From contig CP075492.1 of the NCBI GenBank assembly GCA_021613535.1, positions 7,688,001 through 7,752,000 on the forward strand: a stretch of 64,000 nt of DNA, written 5' to 3'. Positions within the stretch are counted from its first letter, which is position 1, and every line of letters starts with the position of its first letter. Positions 35,758-48,169 of this stretch are shown piece after piece. Below the pieces are notes generated by a model, which saw only the letters and a list, made by a program, of their open reading frames with translations, was not told where the DNA came from and searched no databases. This DNA is from Adineta vaga. Taxonomy: Eukaryota; Rotifera. The position numbers and the translations under genes were made by a program.

Positions 35758-36355
35758 ATGATGAAATCAACCATCGTTGCTCTATTACTGGTTAGTATTT
35801 CTTTTGTGTTATGTCTCTCTTTCTTTTTGCAAACTTGTTTCTATTTCAGATTGTTTCAGTTGCTGCTGTATTTTCAGCACCGGCTACTTCTGGTAGTCGT
35901 AATAAACTCCTTCGAGTATCTGAAACATCAGATGATACTGAAAGTCAATCTTTGGCTGCTAATTATGGTTTGTTCCAAATATTTAAACCATTAACTGGTA
36001 CTGATGGACAAATTCAAGGATTTATATTGGCAAACAACGATGGTGAGAAGAAACTGGAACAGTCACCTACTGGATTGCCATTAAAGGTTGGTACTCACTC
36101 TGCAGTTGATGTCACTGCCCAACCAGGTGCATTTTTGCGTCCATTACCCGCAATTAGTAATCAACAAGGTATACAGTATTGAACAATTGAAATATTATAA
36201 ATAGAGATAAAATTTCTATTTTTAGGAGAATTAACTGCTGCTGCACAAATTATCAATGCTGTTCGGCCAGGTAAATTTTCGTAGTGAATTCTATTCTGCA
36301 AAACAATTATCTGTCATTTTTTTATCTTTCAGCACGTAATAATCAACGTATATAA
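35758..36355 (+). CDS. Small secreted protein, unknown family
   Basis: Four exons give about 140 residues. Exon 1 (MMKSTIVALLL) and the start of exon 2 (IVSVAAVFSA) form a signal peptide split by an intron. The mature protein has GSRNKLLRVSETSDD, NYGLFQIFKPLTG, GFILANNDGEKKLEQ and ends PARNNQRI. There are no cysteines and no dibasic-amide neuropeptide pattern beyond the isolated RNKLLR. A strong TATA box and short 5' UTR suggest a well-expressed gene. It sits on the opposite strand between two trypsin-like proteases that prefer Lys/Arg, and it holds several such sites; a substrate link is speculation. I do not recognise homologues. Confidence 0.7.
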
Positions 36356-36443
36356 ACGGAATATATTTCAAGTGATCAATCTAACTATATTACTGCTTAC
36401 TATATCTGTAATCTTATCAATAAATAGAACAATACACAAAATT

Positions 36444-37501
36444 TTACATCTGATCACAAATAGATTTTGAAATAAACGCGAATAAGAACCATAGAATTTT
36501 GTTTGATTCTTGCAGTTTAGAGGAATGAGATGATACATGCGCATGTTCACTAATCCAATCAATAAACACGCTTACTCGTGTATAAACACCTGGATAATCT
36601 GCTTGAGCACATCCAGATCCGTATGAAGTAATTCCAGCAATATGCCATGTACTCGTTTTTCCATCAAAAATCATCAAAGGTCCTCCACTAAAATATAACC
36701 TTTTTTCTTCAATCAAAATCAATTCTCTCTCTCATCCTCTCTCTACCTGTCGCCTTGACATGTGTCCTTTTTGCCTTGAATAAATCCCGCACAAAGGTGT
36801 ACAAGATTGTCACTTATTTGTTGACTACAAATGTAATTTTTATTTGAAATAATTGGTAGACGAACTTGTTGAAGTCTATATGACAATGAACTATTTTCGT
36901 TTAAACGTCCCCATCCAATTGCAATAGAATTTATTTTTTCAGATGGATACGATGCACTTGCTGTTGGCGGTAAACAAATAGAACCAACAGTTGAATTTTT
37001 CATGTTAACTTTCTGTGAAAGTTCTATTAGAGCAATATCATATGAAAATAAATTATGATCATAATTTTCATGGATTTTTATTGATTGAATTTGAAAACGT
37101 TTGGAATTTGTATCATTAATGTAGTGTGCACCGATAACAATAAAATAATTTGATAATAAGAGATGATTTATTTCATAGAAACAATGTGCAGCTGTTAAAA
37201 CATATTTTTCATTAATTAAACTTCCAGCACATATCATCGTACCAGGATCATTGAATGAGTTACTTTGACGAATACTTACTAAGAGAGAATAGACGATTAA
37301 ATTTATCAGCAATTCATCATACTTACCGATCCATGGCCAAGAATGTGGTCGTGCTGAAGAACCTCCAACAATTCTTGATGATGTTAATGATGAAATATTC
37401 GGTTGTTGACTTTGACACCCACATTGTTTGACTGAAGGTGTACATTTAGATGAAACTAACTGAACGTGCAAGAAAATACTTAGAATGAAAAAGTACGACA
37501 T
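36444..37501 (-). CDS. Second trypsin-like serine protease with hydrophobic tail
   Basis: Three exons, about 315 residues. A clear signal peptide ([17 protein letters not shown]) leads into a Cys-containing prodomain ([11 protein letters not shown]), the activation site SRIVGGSSA and the S1 domain. The triad is LTAAHCF (His), [10 protein letters not shown] (Asp) and DTCQGDSGGP (Ser), with the specificity Asp, so trypsin-like. The oxyanion-loop Gly is normal, unlike in the neighbour. After the last S1 helix (FIDWISEHA) a Ser-rich spacer leads to a hydrophobic end ([17 protein letters not shown]), suggesting membrane or GPI attachment. Introns sit at the same places relative to WPW and GDSGG as expected for a paralogue. 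Five NxS/T sites are visible. Confidence 0.88.
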
Positions 37502-37623
37502 TTTGTAAAATAAGTTTGTTCTCTTGTTCTTTTTTTATTCTTTTCAAAACATTTTGATAAAATCAAAACATCTGTTGAGTTTTCTCATACAGAATTTACA
37601 CGAAGAAAAAAATAGATTTGTAT

Positions 37624-38273
37624 TTATTTATGATACTCTGGATGTTTAGCGAAATATTCTTTGACTAATTCCAGGGATCGATTTCGATGACTAATACGAT
37701 TTTTTTCTGTTTTAGCCATTTCAGCAAATGTTTCAGTTCCCGGTTGACCTTCATCATTATCTGGTTGAAAGATTGGATCCCATCCGAAACTATTCGGACC
37801 ACGAGCTGGTACAATTCGTCCAGGACATCGGCCATCAAACACAATTGGTTCACTGTTAGGTCCAGCACAAAATGAAAATACACATTGAGCATAAGCCGTT
37901 TTATCTTCATAACCAGCCAATAATTTATTTAAACCGTCATGACCAATTTTATCTAAAAACCATTTAATATATGGTCCCGGAAGACCTTTTAATGCATTGA
38001 AACAAAGAGATGTATCTTCGATTAATACAGGACCATTAACTTGTTGAGCAGCTAATTTTGCTTTCTCTTTTGAGATTTCTTCGGCTTCACCTTGATATTC
38101 CGGTACTATTTTATATTTATAAAAAATTATTCGAGAGCATTGAATTTCATGCACTATATACGTTTTTACTTACAATCAAGATGTTGTGATTTCAAATCAG
38201 GTAAAACATCGTGTAATATCGCTTGAACTTCAGCTAATTTATTCTTATTTCCTGTCACAAATGTCACTACCAT
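37624..38273 (-). CDS. ITPA: Inosine triphosphate pyrophosphatase (ITPase)
   Basis: House-cleaning enzyme of the cytosol: hydrolyses ITP, dITP and XTP to monophosphates and pyrophosphate, keeping deaminated purines out of nucleic acids. Two exons, about 193 residues (human 194). [17 protein letters not shown] is the conserved N-terminal substrate loop. The exon junction gives [15 protein letters not shown], matching the family's DLPEYQGE. Further motifs are [33 protein letters not shown], and [14 protein letters not shown] near the end. All catalytic and nucleotide-binding residues I can recognise are present. It lies 271 bases downstream of the SOCS gene on the same strand. Confidence 0.95.
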
Positions 38274-38544
38274 TGTTTCTTATATTTCTAACCAATGTAC
38301 AAAATTTCTTTGTTACATGTGATTTCAAAATATCATTTGCTTTCATAGCATGATGAGATGAATGTTATGTGCAATGTGATTGGTGCAACTCTTAGTAAGA
38401 AAAGAGAGCGTTGTATGTTGTCTTTGTGAAATCGTGTTTTATTATTAGAAGGAATACATATACAATACAAACGATCGTCCACACGAACGGTGGTAAAAGG
38501 CACATCATAGAAAAACTTAATCGATATAAATTCAACAAAAAATA

Positions 38545-39434
38545 TTATATATCGGCATGTGGAAGATATTCTGTATAGATTTGCGGTTCTTTTAGAAATG
38601 ATTTTAATCGTAAAGGCAAGTCAAGATCATCAATACGATCTCGACGTATTTGTCGATGAATAAAAAACCGGGTGATATGTTTTAATGATGCCATATATGT
38701 ATGACGTGATACTGGATATAATAGACGAACAGGAATCATTGGTTGACCTAAAGAGAACAATACGATCAAATAAGCTTTCATATTATCATAGAAAAACTAA
38801 ATGAATATGTACCAGGTACATTTGATCGAATAAAAAACATAAATTGACCCGAATTTGAATGTTCAATGATACTTTCAATGAATTCTACAACATCGGATGA
38901 TGTACATTGTGATTTAGTTGTACTCTGATGGAAACCAAAGGAATCTATAATAAACAACAAAAAAAAGAAACTTTTTCAGTCAAAGAATAAATCTAATATC
39001 AAAACTTACTGTTACTATGTTCAATTCGAGTATGATGAATATTGCCTTGAGATTTAAACGTAATTGCAAGAAAATAATGACGATGATTACTATCTCGAAC
39101 AATAAATGAATAATCTTGTTTATCTTTAAGTAATCGTTCAGCATCAAGCCAATTTAATGGACCCCAATACCAACCAACCTAGATATGAACAAATGAGTGC
39201 AAATAAATCGCCAAGAGAAAAAAAAAGATGGTAGTATACTTCTCTCAATCGTTGTAAACTATCAAGTTGAGCAATCATTGATGAACAATTTTCATTATCT
39301 ACGTAGAAATGAGTATCTTGATTTTTTTTCTATTTTGAGAATTTACACACGCATGATATCTTACTCATTTTAATTTGCTTCTGTTCGATCGAATTTTCTT
39401 CGTTTATTAATTGAAAATGAGCAACACAAGACAT
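38545..39434 (-). CDS. SOCS-box/SH2 adaptor, SOCS6/7-like
   Basis: Substrate receptor for Cullin-5 ubiquitin ligases that binds phosphotyrosine on receptor-signalling proteins. Five or so exons, about 265 residues. After a ~45-residue N-terminus comes an SH2 domain: GWYWGPLNWLDAERLL, YSFIVRDS (FLVRDS-type phosphotyrosine loop) and HHTRIEHS. The C-terminal SOCS box starts at about SLKHITRFFIHRQ and ends FLKEPQIYTEYLPHADI. WYWGP, HTRIEHS and PVRLLYPVSR match vertebrate SOCS6/SOCS7 better than other SOCS proteins, but the long N-terminal arm of those is missing. Either this is a short form or an upstream exon was missed. Confidence 0.85.
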
Positions 39435-40702
39435 TTTGTCGGTAATGCATACCGTCTATTATACAAATATACAATATAAGTATAAAGTGATGTGCATAGT
39501 GATATGAGTATTTCTCTGTTCATTGGTGTATTTGATGGTCATTCAATGAGTAAAGAAATTGACCAGTTCATGTAGTGATCAATAGATGACACTGGATGAA
39601 CGTGAATATCTTGAGAGAATAATAATGAACAGATGTACTCCGTTGTTTAGATTACTAAAGGAGTTATAGTTACAACTGCAACAGTAATAAGAAACAAATG
39701 TTCATATACATGTATAACTTGAAATGTGAATTCAACTAGTCAACTATGAGGACAATAGCTGAGTGACGTTTATGTATTGCTACTTTAGCTGGTTATTTTC
39801 ACTATAGGACAGTGCAACAAGTTTGGTTCATCAATGGTATCGATCTATAGAAGGATGCTGAATGTGTTTTTAGTAATGGAATGGATGATTTTTATTCGAG
39901 ATTTGATTCTTACAATTTTTTTAAATACTTCCGATGTTATGTATTCTAATTACAAATAACGATTATTTTATGTATTCCATGATGACTCTAAAGCAATCAA
40001 ACACTTTCAGAAAGAAATACGTAAACGTTACGAATGTTACAGTCTCCACAGAGAAATCGAAGTTAGGACCATTATTTACTAACCAAAAATTTTTTTTAAA
40101 ATTCTTTCTCTTTTATTGTATTATTGTATCATTTTCTGTTCCATATTTGCATCTTTTGAAATACAAAAGAAATAAATACAAAAACTATGAAGTTTTATAT
40201 AACAGCTCTCTCACAGATGGTTTGATACAATGACGAATAACAATAATTTTGGGAGAGAGTATAACTAACTCTTACAATTCTATTTTGTCATATCCAAACT
40301 TTGATTGCTTTCAAAGATTGTTCAGTATTAGAGATTGATGAAAAAATACCTCTAAATTTGTTAGCTTCTGTTGTCTGCCATAATTTTCACGATTCACTAA
40401 TGTTTGTTAACTGTATTTTATGAAAGATAACTTTTCTTAAATGATGTATCTATTTCCGAAAATGTCTTTTTCTTTCTATCACATAGCATAGACGAGAAAA
40501 TTTAGTAACTAGCGACATAAAAAATCATTGGTCTGTGAGCGCATCAAATAATAAAATATGTGTCACGTTAAATACTTAAATACATGCGTTTCTTTCACAA
40601 TGAATGCACTTTTCCTGAAAGTTTTTTTCGATTATATAATCATTCCAAGATGAAAATAACATTCTTTCTTTTGAATTCACTTTCTAGTATCTGTTGCATA
40701 CA
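39435..40702. other. Intergenic region
   Basis: No supported gene. An open stretch of ~100 codons at 39934-40233 has no domain, no good neighbours and a composition like the flanks. A polypyrimidine-AG (ttctag at 40682-40687) precedes the CSB start by about 15 bases, suggesting a spliced leader or 5' UTR intron. Confidence 0.4.
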
Positions 40703-43700
40703 ATGAATGAAGGAACGACAGACTCTAATTCATCAACAATCGATGATAATGAAGAAGAAAATCATATTCCAGAAAAATTCAAATTAGATCGAAAAAAAAT
40801 TCAAACAGCAGCCTTAGTTGATGAAAATGATGAAATCAATCAACTTGGTTTAAGTGTTTTTAATGAAGCAGATCTTGAACAAGGTCTCTTTCTATTTTCA
40901 TTCCAATCTTTTCATTCTCAACAAAATATTTTGTTTTCAAATAGGTCTGATTGATCAAGTTGATAATGTTGTATCAAGCCAAGAGCGACAACATAAATCT
41001 GCCAATATTGAAAAACAAATTCAATCACTTGAACAAACTATCAGGTGGAATATTGTCTCTATTTTATATATTTTTATATTGATTTTCGTTTCAAAAACTA
41101 GTTCACTTCGAAGTAATATATCAGCTAAACAACAAATTTTTTCTACGATTGATAAAGCTACTTATCTTGCATCGAGAAAAGATGTTCAAAAAGCAAATAT
41201 TGAAAAAACGATTAAAGAATTAGTAATTTTATTTAATAGAATAAATACAAAGGTTTTTTTTTGACAATCTCTATGCTTTTATAGAAACAGCAATTAGCAA
41301 AAGATCTTGTCAAAGTTAATTCATTAAAAACTAAACTAATTGGTTTATCACCAATCTATGATGAAGAAGCAGCTCATGAAACTAAACGTATGTCTAATAT
41401 TACTATCCAAACGTATCTCAATAATGTCATTTAGGATCAAAGACATCGAATAATTTACTGGATACATTAATGCCAACACTTCGTGATTATGATGAAAATG
41501 GATTGATTAAATCGAAAACTGATCAATCAGAACGTTTAACATCATTTGATTCATTTATGCAAGGCCTTGATCAAGAATATGACAATCGTAAACAAACAAA
41601 AAATCAAACACTTAAAAGAAAGTCATCGGAAATCAAGAAAACAACAGCTCCACCAGCACAGGAAGCTCCCTTGACACTTGATGGTCCAATAGAATATCGT
41701 GATCAAAGAATCAAGAAGAAACAAACGCCACCTTCACTACCAACATCATCATTGTCAGCTACAACGACTAAATCGAAATCGAAAGTAAAACCAAAAACGA
41801 AATCAAAATCGAAAAAAACAGCTGTATTAAGTTCTTCTTCGTCGAATGATGACGACGCCGATGAGGAAGAAGAAGGTGAAACAGATCCAAGTAAAATGGT
41901 TTATGATGAAGATGAAGCTTGGTAATATCGAATACAACTGATATCTATATTTATTAATTTGTATAATAGGTTTGAAAGTGATGAAGAAGAAAAACGACGT
42001 TCAGTAGAAGATAATGATGATTATTATGAACCGAGAAAAAAGAAAAAACGTTCAATAGCAAAAGATGATGGTGATGATCATCAATATTTTACACGTTTAC
42101 AAGATTTTTATGCTGATCGAAAACCTCCATCTCATACGAACAATGGAGAAAATGAAGATATTGAGGTGGATACTGGATTTTGGGTACCGTTAAGTATATG
42201 GAATAGATTGTTCAAGTAATTCTATCTATTTCATTTTCGATTTTGTACAATTTCTTTGTTTTTGAAGTTATCAACGAGCTGGTGTCAAATGGTTATGGGA
42301 ATTACATGAACAGAAATGTGGTGGAATTATTGCAGATGAAATGGGTCTTGGAAAAGTATGATTTGCTTAATCGAGTATCCAATGTTGAATATATATATAT
42401 ATCTATTTATTGTTTTCTAGACTATTCAAATCATTGCTTATCTAGCATCATTTCATTATAGTCGTGTACGAGATCCTCAACATCGGTAAAATCTATTGTT
42501 TTTTTCTACTTCTTTTCGATAAAAGTTTTATTTTTTTTTCACTCATTTAGTTTTCGTGGTCTTGGTCCAGTACTTATTGTATGTCCATCAACATTACTTC
42601 ATCAATGGGTCCATGAGTTTCATGAATGGTGGCCAGAATTTCGTGTTGCCGTTCTGCATGAAAGTGGTTCATATCAAGAAAAAAAAGGCGTAAGATTTAC
42701 AATCTAAATGCTAAAAAGAACATCGATTTTTACAGAATCATCTCATTCAAAAAATTGGTACAACAGCTGCTGGCATTCTTATTACATCCTATGCTAATAT
42801 TCTTATTCACTATGATACACTCATCTCCTATCAATGGCATTACTTCATCTTAGATGAAGGTCATAAAATTCGTAATCCAGATGCGCAAATTACATCCGCT
42901 TGTAAATCAGTAAGATGATCTTTACTTGCATATTACAACATTTCATTTTCAAATTAATAATTTTAGTTTCGAACACCACATCGAATTATTTTATCTGGTT
43001 CACCCATGCAAAATAATCTTCGTGAACTTTGGTCTTTATTTGATTTTGTTTTTCCAGGAAAATTAGGTACATTACCAACATTTATGGAACATTTTGCAAT
43101 TCCAATAACACGTGGTGGTTATGCTAATGCCAATCCAATTGAAGTTCAAACAGCTTATAAATGTGCATGTATATTACGTGATACAATTAAAAAATATCTT
43201 ATTCGTCGAATAAAAGCAGAACAAAACGTTGTCTTAAAATTACCGACGAAAAATGAACAAGTTCTTTTCTGTCGTTTAACAAAAGTTCAACGAGAAATCT
43301 ATCGAGAATATTTAAAATCACAGCAATGTAAAGATATTCTTCATGGAAGTGCACAAGTATTTGTTGGATTAATTAATCTACGAAAGATTTGTAATCATCC
43401 AGATTTATTTACTGATTGGACACAATATCGTCCAGAATATGGTGAAAATCCTAATGAAGTTGGAGAGTATGGTTATATAAAACGATCAGGAAAAATGATT
43501 GTTCTAGAAAATTTATTAAAAATTTGGTTCAGACAAAATAATCGTTGTTTATTATTTACTCAAAGTAAACAAATGTTAAATATTCTCGAAGCATTTCTCA
43601 TTAAACATAAGTATTCTTATTTAAAAATGGATGGAACAACATCCATTGCATCTAGACAAGGACTTGTTTCACAATTTAATTCTGTAAGTTGTTTTTCTCT

Positions 43701-45062
43701 TCTAGAATATCGTTTTCTATCGAATCTCTTCAAGGACTCATCGATATTTGTCTTTCTTCTCACAACACGTGTTGGTGGTCTTGGAATCAATTTAACTGGT
43801 GCCAATCGTGTCTTAATTTTTGATCCTGATTGGAATCCTTCAACAGATATGCAAGCTCGAGAACGAGCATGGCGTATAGGTCAAACAAAAAATGTGACTA
43901 TTTATCGTTTATTAACATCCGGTACAATTGAAGAAAAGATCTATCATCGACAAATATTCAAACAATTTCTTACAAATCGTGTTCTTCAAGATCCCAAACA
44001 ACGACGATTTTTTAAATCAAATGATCTGCATGAATTATTCCGTTATGATGATGATAATGATAGTGATAATGATGAACGAACTGAAACATCGATATTACTA
44101 GCAGGAACTAATTCAGAAATTAATCTCAAAGAAAAATATGATAAACGAAAACGACAAAAAAATGCCAGTAAGAAATAAATCTTAGTAACTATTTCGCAAA
44201 AATTTCCTTTCTGTTGTGTAGAATTCGAAGGGCAACGTGTACCAAATTTAACAAAAGTGGATAGTAAAACAACTGCACCCGCATCAGATGTACCAGTTGA
44301 TACAGATAAAGAAAAAGATGATTATGTCTTAAGCAAATTATTTAAAAAGTCAGGTGTTCATAGTGCACTTCAACATGATACGATCGTAGATAATTCAATT
44401 AATGATTATGTTTTTATTGAAGCTGAAGCTCATCGTTATGCTGAAGAAGCTGTTAAAGCATTGAAGAAATCAGCACAAGATTGCTATTCTGCTGAAAGTG
44501 GAATTCCAAATTGGGGAGCAAGAAATATTCAACAGTACAGTTTTGTTTTTTGTACGAACATATCCGAATAATTTGATCTTTCTTATTTAGAATTCGTCGA
44601 TTTGGTTCTCGTACAAATAGAGATGTTGTTATTGTTAATAAAGAAGAAGAAGAAGAACGACCATCGTCATCATCATCCAGTTCTGTTGTACGACGAAATA
44701 ATACTCGTCCATCAAGTGCATCAAATAATTTATTGAAAGATATTCGAGAACGAAAACGTGAACAATCAGAATTTGTTGTACACACAAATGCAGAAACAAC
44801 AAATAATCATGATGAAGAAAATCATTCCAATGATGAAGGTTTTGTTTTAATTCGAGATTTAAAAGATTATTTATTAGCTGGAGGATCAATTCAAGGCAAA
44901 GCAACAACAGCAGAAATTATTGATCATTTTCAAACACGTATTAATGGTAAACCTGGGCTTGTTCCAAAATTTAAATCTTTATTAAAAGAAATTGCTGATC
45001 TTCATCGAGCACCATCTGGCATGGGCTTTTGGGTTTTAAAAGACGAATTTCGCGAAACATAA
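40703..45062 (+). CDS. ERCC6: Cockayne syndrome B DNA-repair/remodelling ATPase (ERCC6/CSB)
   Basis: SWI2/SNF2-family ATPase that acts on RNA polymerase II stalled at DNA damage, starting transcription-coupled repair. About 14 exons; I estimate ~1,130 residues (human 1,493). The N-terminus is acidic and Lys-rich with coiled-coil stretches (about 40,940-41,380) and a Lys/Ser-rich nuclear-signal region (41,760-41,830). Helicase motifs in order: [14 protein letters not shown] (motif I, split by an intron), [18 protein letters not shown] (the CSB-type DEGH box), [28 protein letters not shown]-like motif [22 protein letters not shown] and [21 protein letters not shown] and [13 protein letters not shown] are near-identical to CSB. 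The C-terminus ([18 protein letters not shown]) is the CSB winged-helix/ubiquitin-contacting domain. Confidence 0.95.
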
Positions 45063-45207
45063 TACATCTCTTTCTATTGTTTACATGTTTTCTTCTATTT
45101 TATTCTAATCAAGCACAAGGTGTTTCTCATGCACTTTTTGTCTCAGGAATTAACTGTTTAATTGAACAAATGTAATTTAAAATGTTGCTTATTTTATTCT
45201 TTCAGAT
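45063..45207 (+). promoter_or_regulatory. CSB-PRPSAP spacer with acceptor directly before ATG
   Basis: Just 145 bases lie between the CSB stop and the PRPSAP ATG. The spacer ends in tttattctttcag, with only two bases before ATG. No canonical AATAAA is visible. This fits trans-splicing onto a downstream cistron, or a 5' UTR intron beginning inside or upstream of the spacer. Confidence 0.35.
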
Positions 45208-47271
45208 ATGTCAGCTGATCGAATAGGTCGAGCTGAAATGGGTAAGTCATACATCAAGTTTTCTCTTGTAGATAAAAGAAATTTACTTGAAATCATTAGA
45301 ATTTGGTACATATCAGAAATTAGGGTAAAAGTTCTCTATCCTTTTTTCAAAGCTTAATTGGCTGATGGAATGGCTTTACTTGCTGAGAATGCGATTTGTT
45401 GTGTTGATTCTTTATTCGATACATAGAGATGCACAAATCATTGAGATAAATTTTCTAAACTTGCAATTAAAAGACTTCTATGAATAAAATGAATATACAA
45501 ATTACTAAGATATTATCTTCCAATACTCTTCTTTTTATTCAAATTTGATCCCTTGTTTTTCTTGATATTTAGTTATTCTAACTGGAAATTCTTATCCAGA
45601 ATTGGCAGAAAATATCGCACGGTAAGTAATCTTCTCTAATCAAATAGAAGTTGCTTTTTTCACTTATAGAAATAAAGTTTTAATTTTCACAATTTATTTA
45701 AACTAATTTTATTTAGACAGAATATTTAAATTTATCTGTGTGTAAATGTATGGTGTATTCAATTTTCTTCTTCTTCTTCTCATTATAGAATTGTTTATTC
45801 GTACAAAACAGATGCTAGCCGGTACGTATCTCTCACTGTAATGAATATCGTTATGTTTTGCATATTCTTGTTGTTATTGTTGTTGTTATTATTTGATTTT
45901 CTTCATTTTGTAGTGGACTGAAACCACTTGGTGAATGTCGAGTTTTTAAAAATTCCGATAAAGGTGAAATAAAAACGATCACTTGATTATTTAATAAATG
46001 TCTACGTTTTATTTTAGAGACTCATGTAGAAATACGTGAATCTGTTCGTAATAAAGATGTATTTATAATTCAAACTGGTTCAACAAAGTAGAATGACTAT
46101 CATTGATTTATTTAATTGTATTTGTTTTCTAAAATAGAGATCCAAATGATAATTTAATGGAACTTATGATTATGAGTTATGCATGTAAAACATCATGTGC
46201 AAGAAATATTATTGTAAGTTAAAGAATAGTTTTCATATTTATAATGTAAGTTTTCTGATCTTTTAGGGTGTTTTACCATATTTACCTTGTGAGTTGATTT
46301 TAAGATAATATAGTATCATTCGTATGAAGTTGTTCAGATAGTAAACAAAGTAAACAGAAAAAACGTGGATGTATTGCAATGAAACTTGTTGCACAAATGT
46401 TAGTAAAAGCAGGATTAACACATTTAATTACAGTTGATTTACATCAAAAAGAAATTCAAGGTTTTTTCGATATTCCAGTTAATAATCTACGTGCTTCATC
46501 ATTTCTCGTGGATTATGTTCAAGAACAAGTAGGAAAATGAAGCTTTTGTTCGATGCTATCTGATCTATAATAGGTACCTGATTGGCGTAATGCGGTTATT
46601 GTTGCACGTAAACCTAATCAAGCTAGACGTGTGACAGGTTTTGCTGAAAGATTAAAATTGAATATCGCAGTTATTCATGGTTTTCATGATCGAGAAAGTG
46701 AAAATGAAGAGGCCGATGGAAGAAATTCACCACCGCTATTGATTGCATCTGGTTTAGATGTTACTCTCGTACCTGTTTCAGAACGACGAAGTGTTTTTAC
46801 TATACCATCACTTGTCCTAGGTGAACGTAAGTATTCATTCCATCTGCATCATAATACTACATATTGTTGTTCTATTTTCGTTCGCATTAATAGAAGTCAA
46901 TATCAAAGGAAAATTGCCAATGGATGTTGTGTCGGCGATGTAAATGGTCGAATTGCAATAATATTTGAAGATATGATCGATGATGTACCAGGTCTTGTTC
47001 ACGCAGCAGATGTACTTTTCGATCGTGGTGCATATAAAGTATATGTATTAGCTACACAGCTCTATTTACATGTGATGCTCCAATATTAATCGAAAAATCT
47101 CGTATTTCAGAAGTCGTTATTACAAATACTGTTCCACATGAATTTGCTAAACTTCAATGTTCAAAAATTAAAACAGTAGATATAAGTTTACTTTTATCGG
47201 AAGCGATTCGTCGTATACATAATCAAGAATCGATGAGTTATTTATTTCGAAATATTGAAGCAAATGATTAA
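45208..47271 (+). pseudogene. PRPP synthetase-associated protein (PRPSAP) with two frameshifts
   Basis: Homologue of PRPSAP1/2, non-catalytic partners of ribose-phosphate pyrophosphokinase. About ten exons. Start MSADRIGRAEM, then [54 protein letters not shown] (a hallmark; the Lys/Arg-rich pattern is PRPSAP-like), [17 protein letters not shown] and NAVIVARKPNQARR. In the last large exon LPMDVV runs into a stop; VGDVNGRIAIIFEDMIDDV continues in another frame after an apparent extra GT near 46927-46932. A second shift at 47058/47059 (a missing base after the ATH position) is needed to reach [36 protein letters not shown] and the stop. Two lesions in one exon suggest a pseudogene; assembly errors are possible. 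No intron solves either. Confidence 0.75.
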
Positions 47272-48169
47272 AACTAACAATAATGTCGATTATATAGATG
47301 TAGTCTTTTTTGCTTTTTATGTATCCAAATAATAAAGAAGAAAAAACCTCGCAATACAATTGTTATTAGAATAATATTCTGAGAAGAATAGTAGCAAGAT
47401 TTCGTCGTTAATTTGATCATCCTAACGCAATAATCTATTGATCTGTTCTCAATAAATTCTGATTATTAATTAATGTAATAATCATTCTTATAATCAAATC
47501 ACCTTTGTATTTTTGGAAACAAAGTCATTTTCTTTCATCCTTCACTAGATTGTACAAGATGATAATCATCGGTACGTAAATAATGACAAATACAACAAAA
47601 TATTTATTGCACATATGAATAAACTAATATGTTGAGATATTATACTTCATTGTATATAAAAGCAGTATTTATTTCTCTCAACATATGATTATTCTAGATG
47701 TTTTGAATACAATCATCGAAATGTAATATGCCATGTCAATAACGATTTTTTCTATCATCATCACGCTTTAGGTGGTCTTGATATTGTCTATGAATAAATT
47801 ATTCATCCTAGTTTTTGTGTAGATAAGCAATATGTAAAGATTACATTGATATTGTTGTAATGAAAATTAACCAAATCAGCAGTCCAATAATGAAGGAAAA
47901 ATCTTTGTCATGTATTTACTCTTCCCTATTCAGTTACATATGAAGTGATAAAACAGAACAAGCAACTGATTCATTTGTTTGAAGAGGTCATTTCGGAAAG
48001 CATATTTTTTACAAGGATAGGATTGAGTAGATACGTAAGTTTTGATCTGTAGAATAAAGTATGCTTCTCAAATGAAAACATAATTTTATGATTAAATAGC
48101 AAACAAGATTTGTGAAGTATAAAAATATACAGTAGAAGACATTTTTCGAAAAGTTAGATATGATGATTT
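47272..48169. other. Intergenic region between convergent genes
   Basis: AATAAA occurs at about 47330, about 60 bases after the PRPSAP stop, and may serve as its poly(A) signal. No gene recognised in the remainder. Confidence 0.4.

Noticed and set aside
39934-40233. About 100 codons open on the plus strand
   Set aside because: No domain, no splice partners, composition equal to the flanking AT-rich spacer; the hydrophobic stretch is from T-rich DNA.
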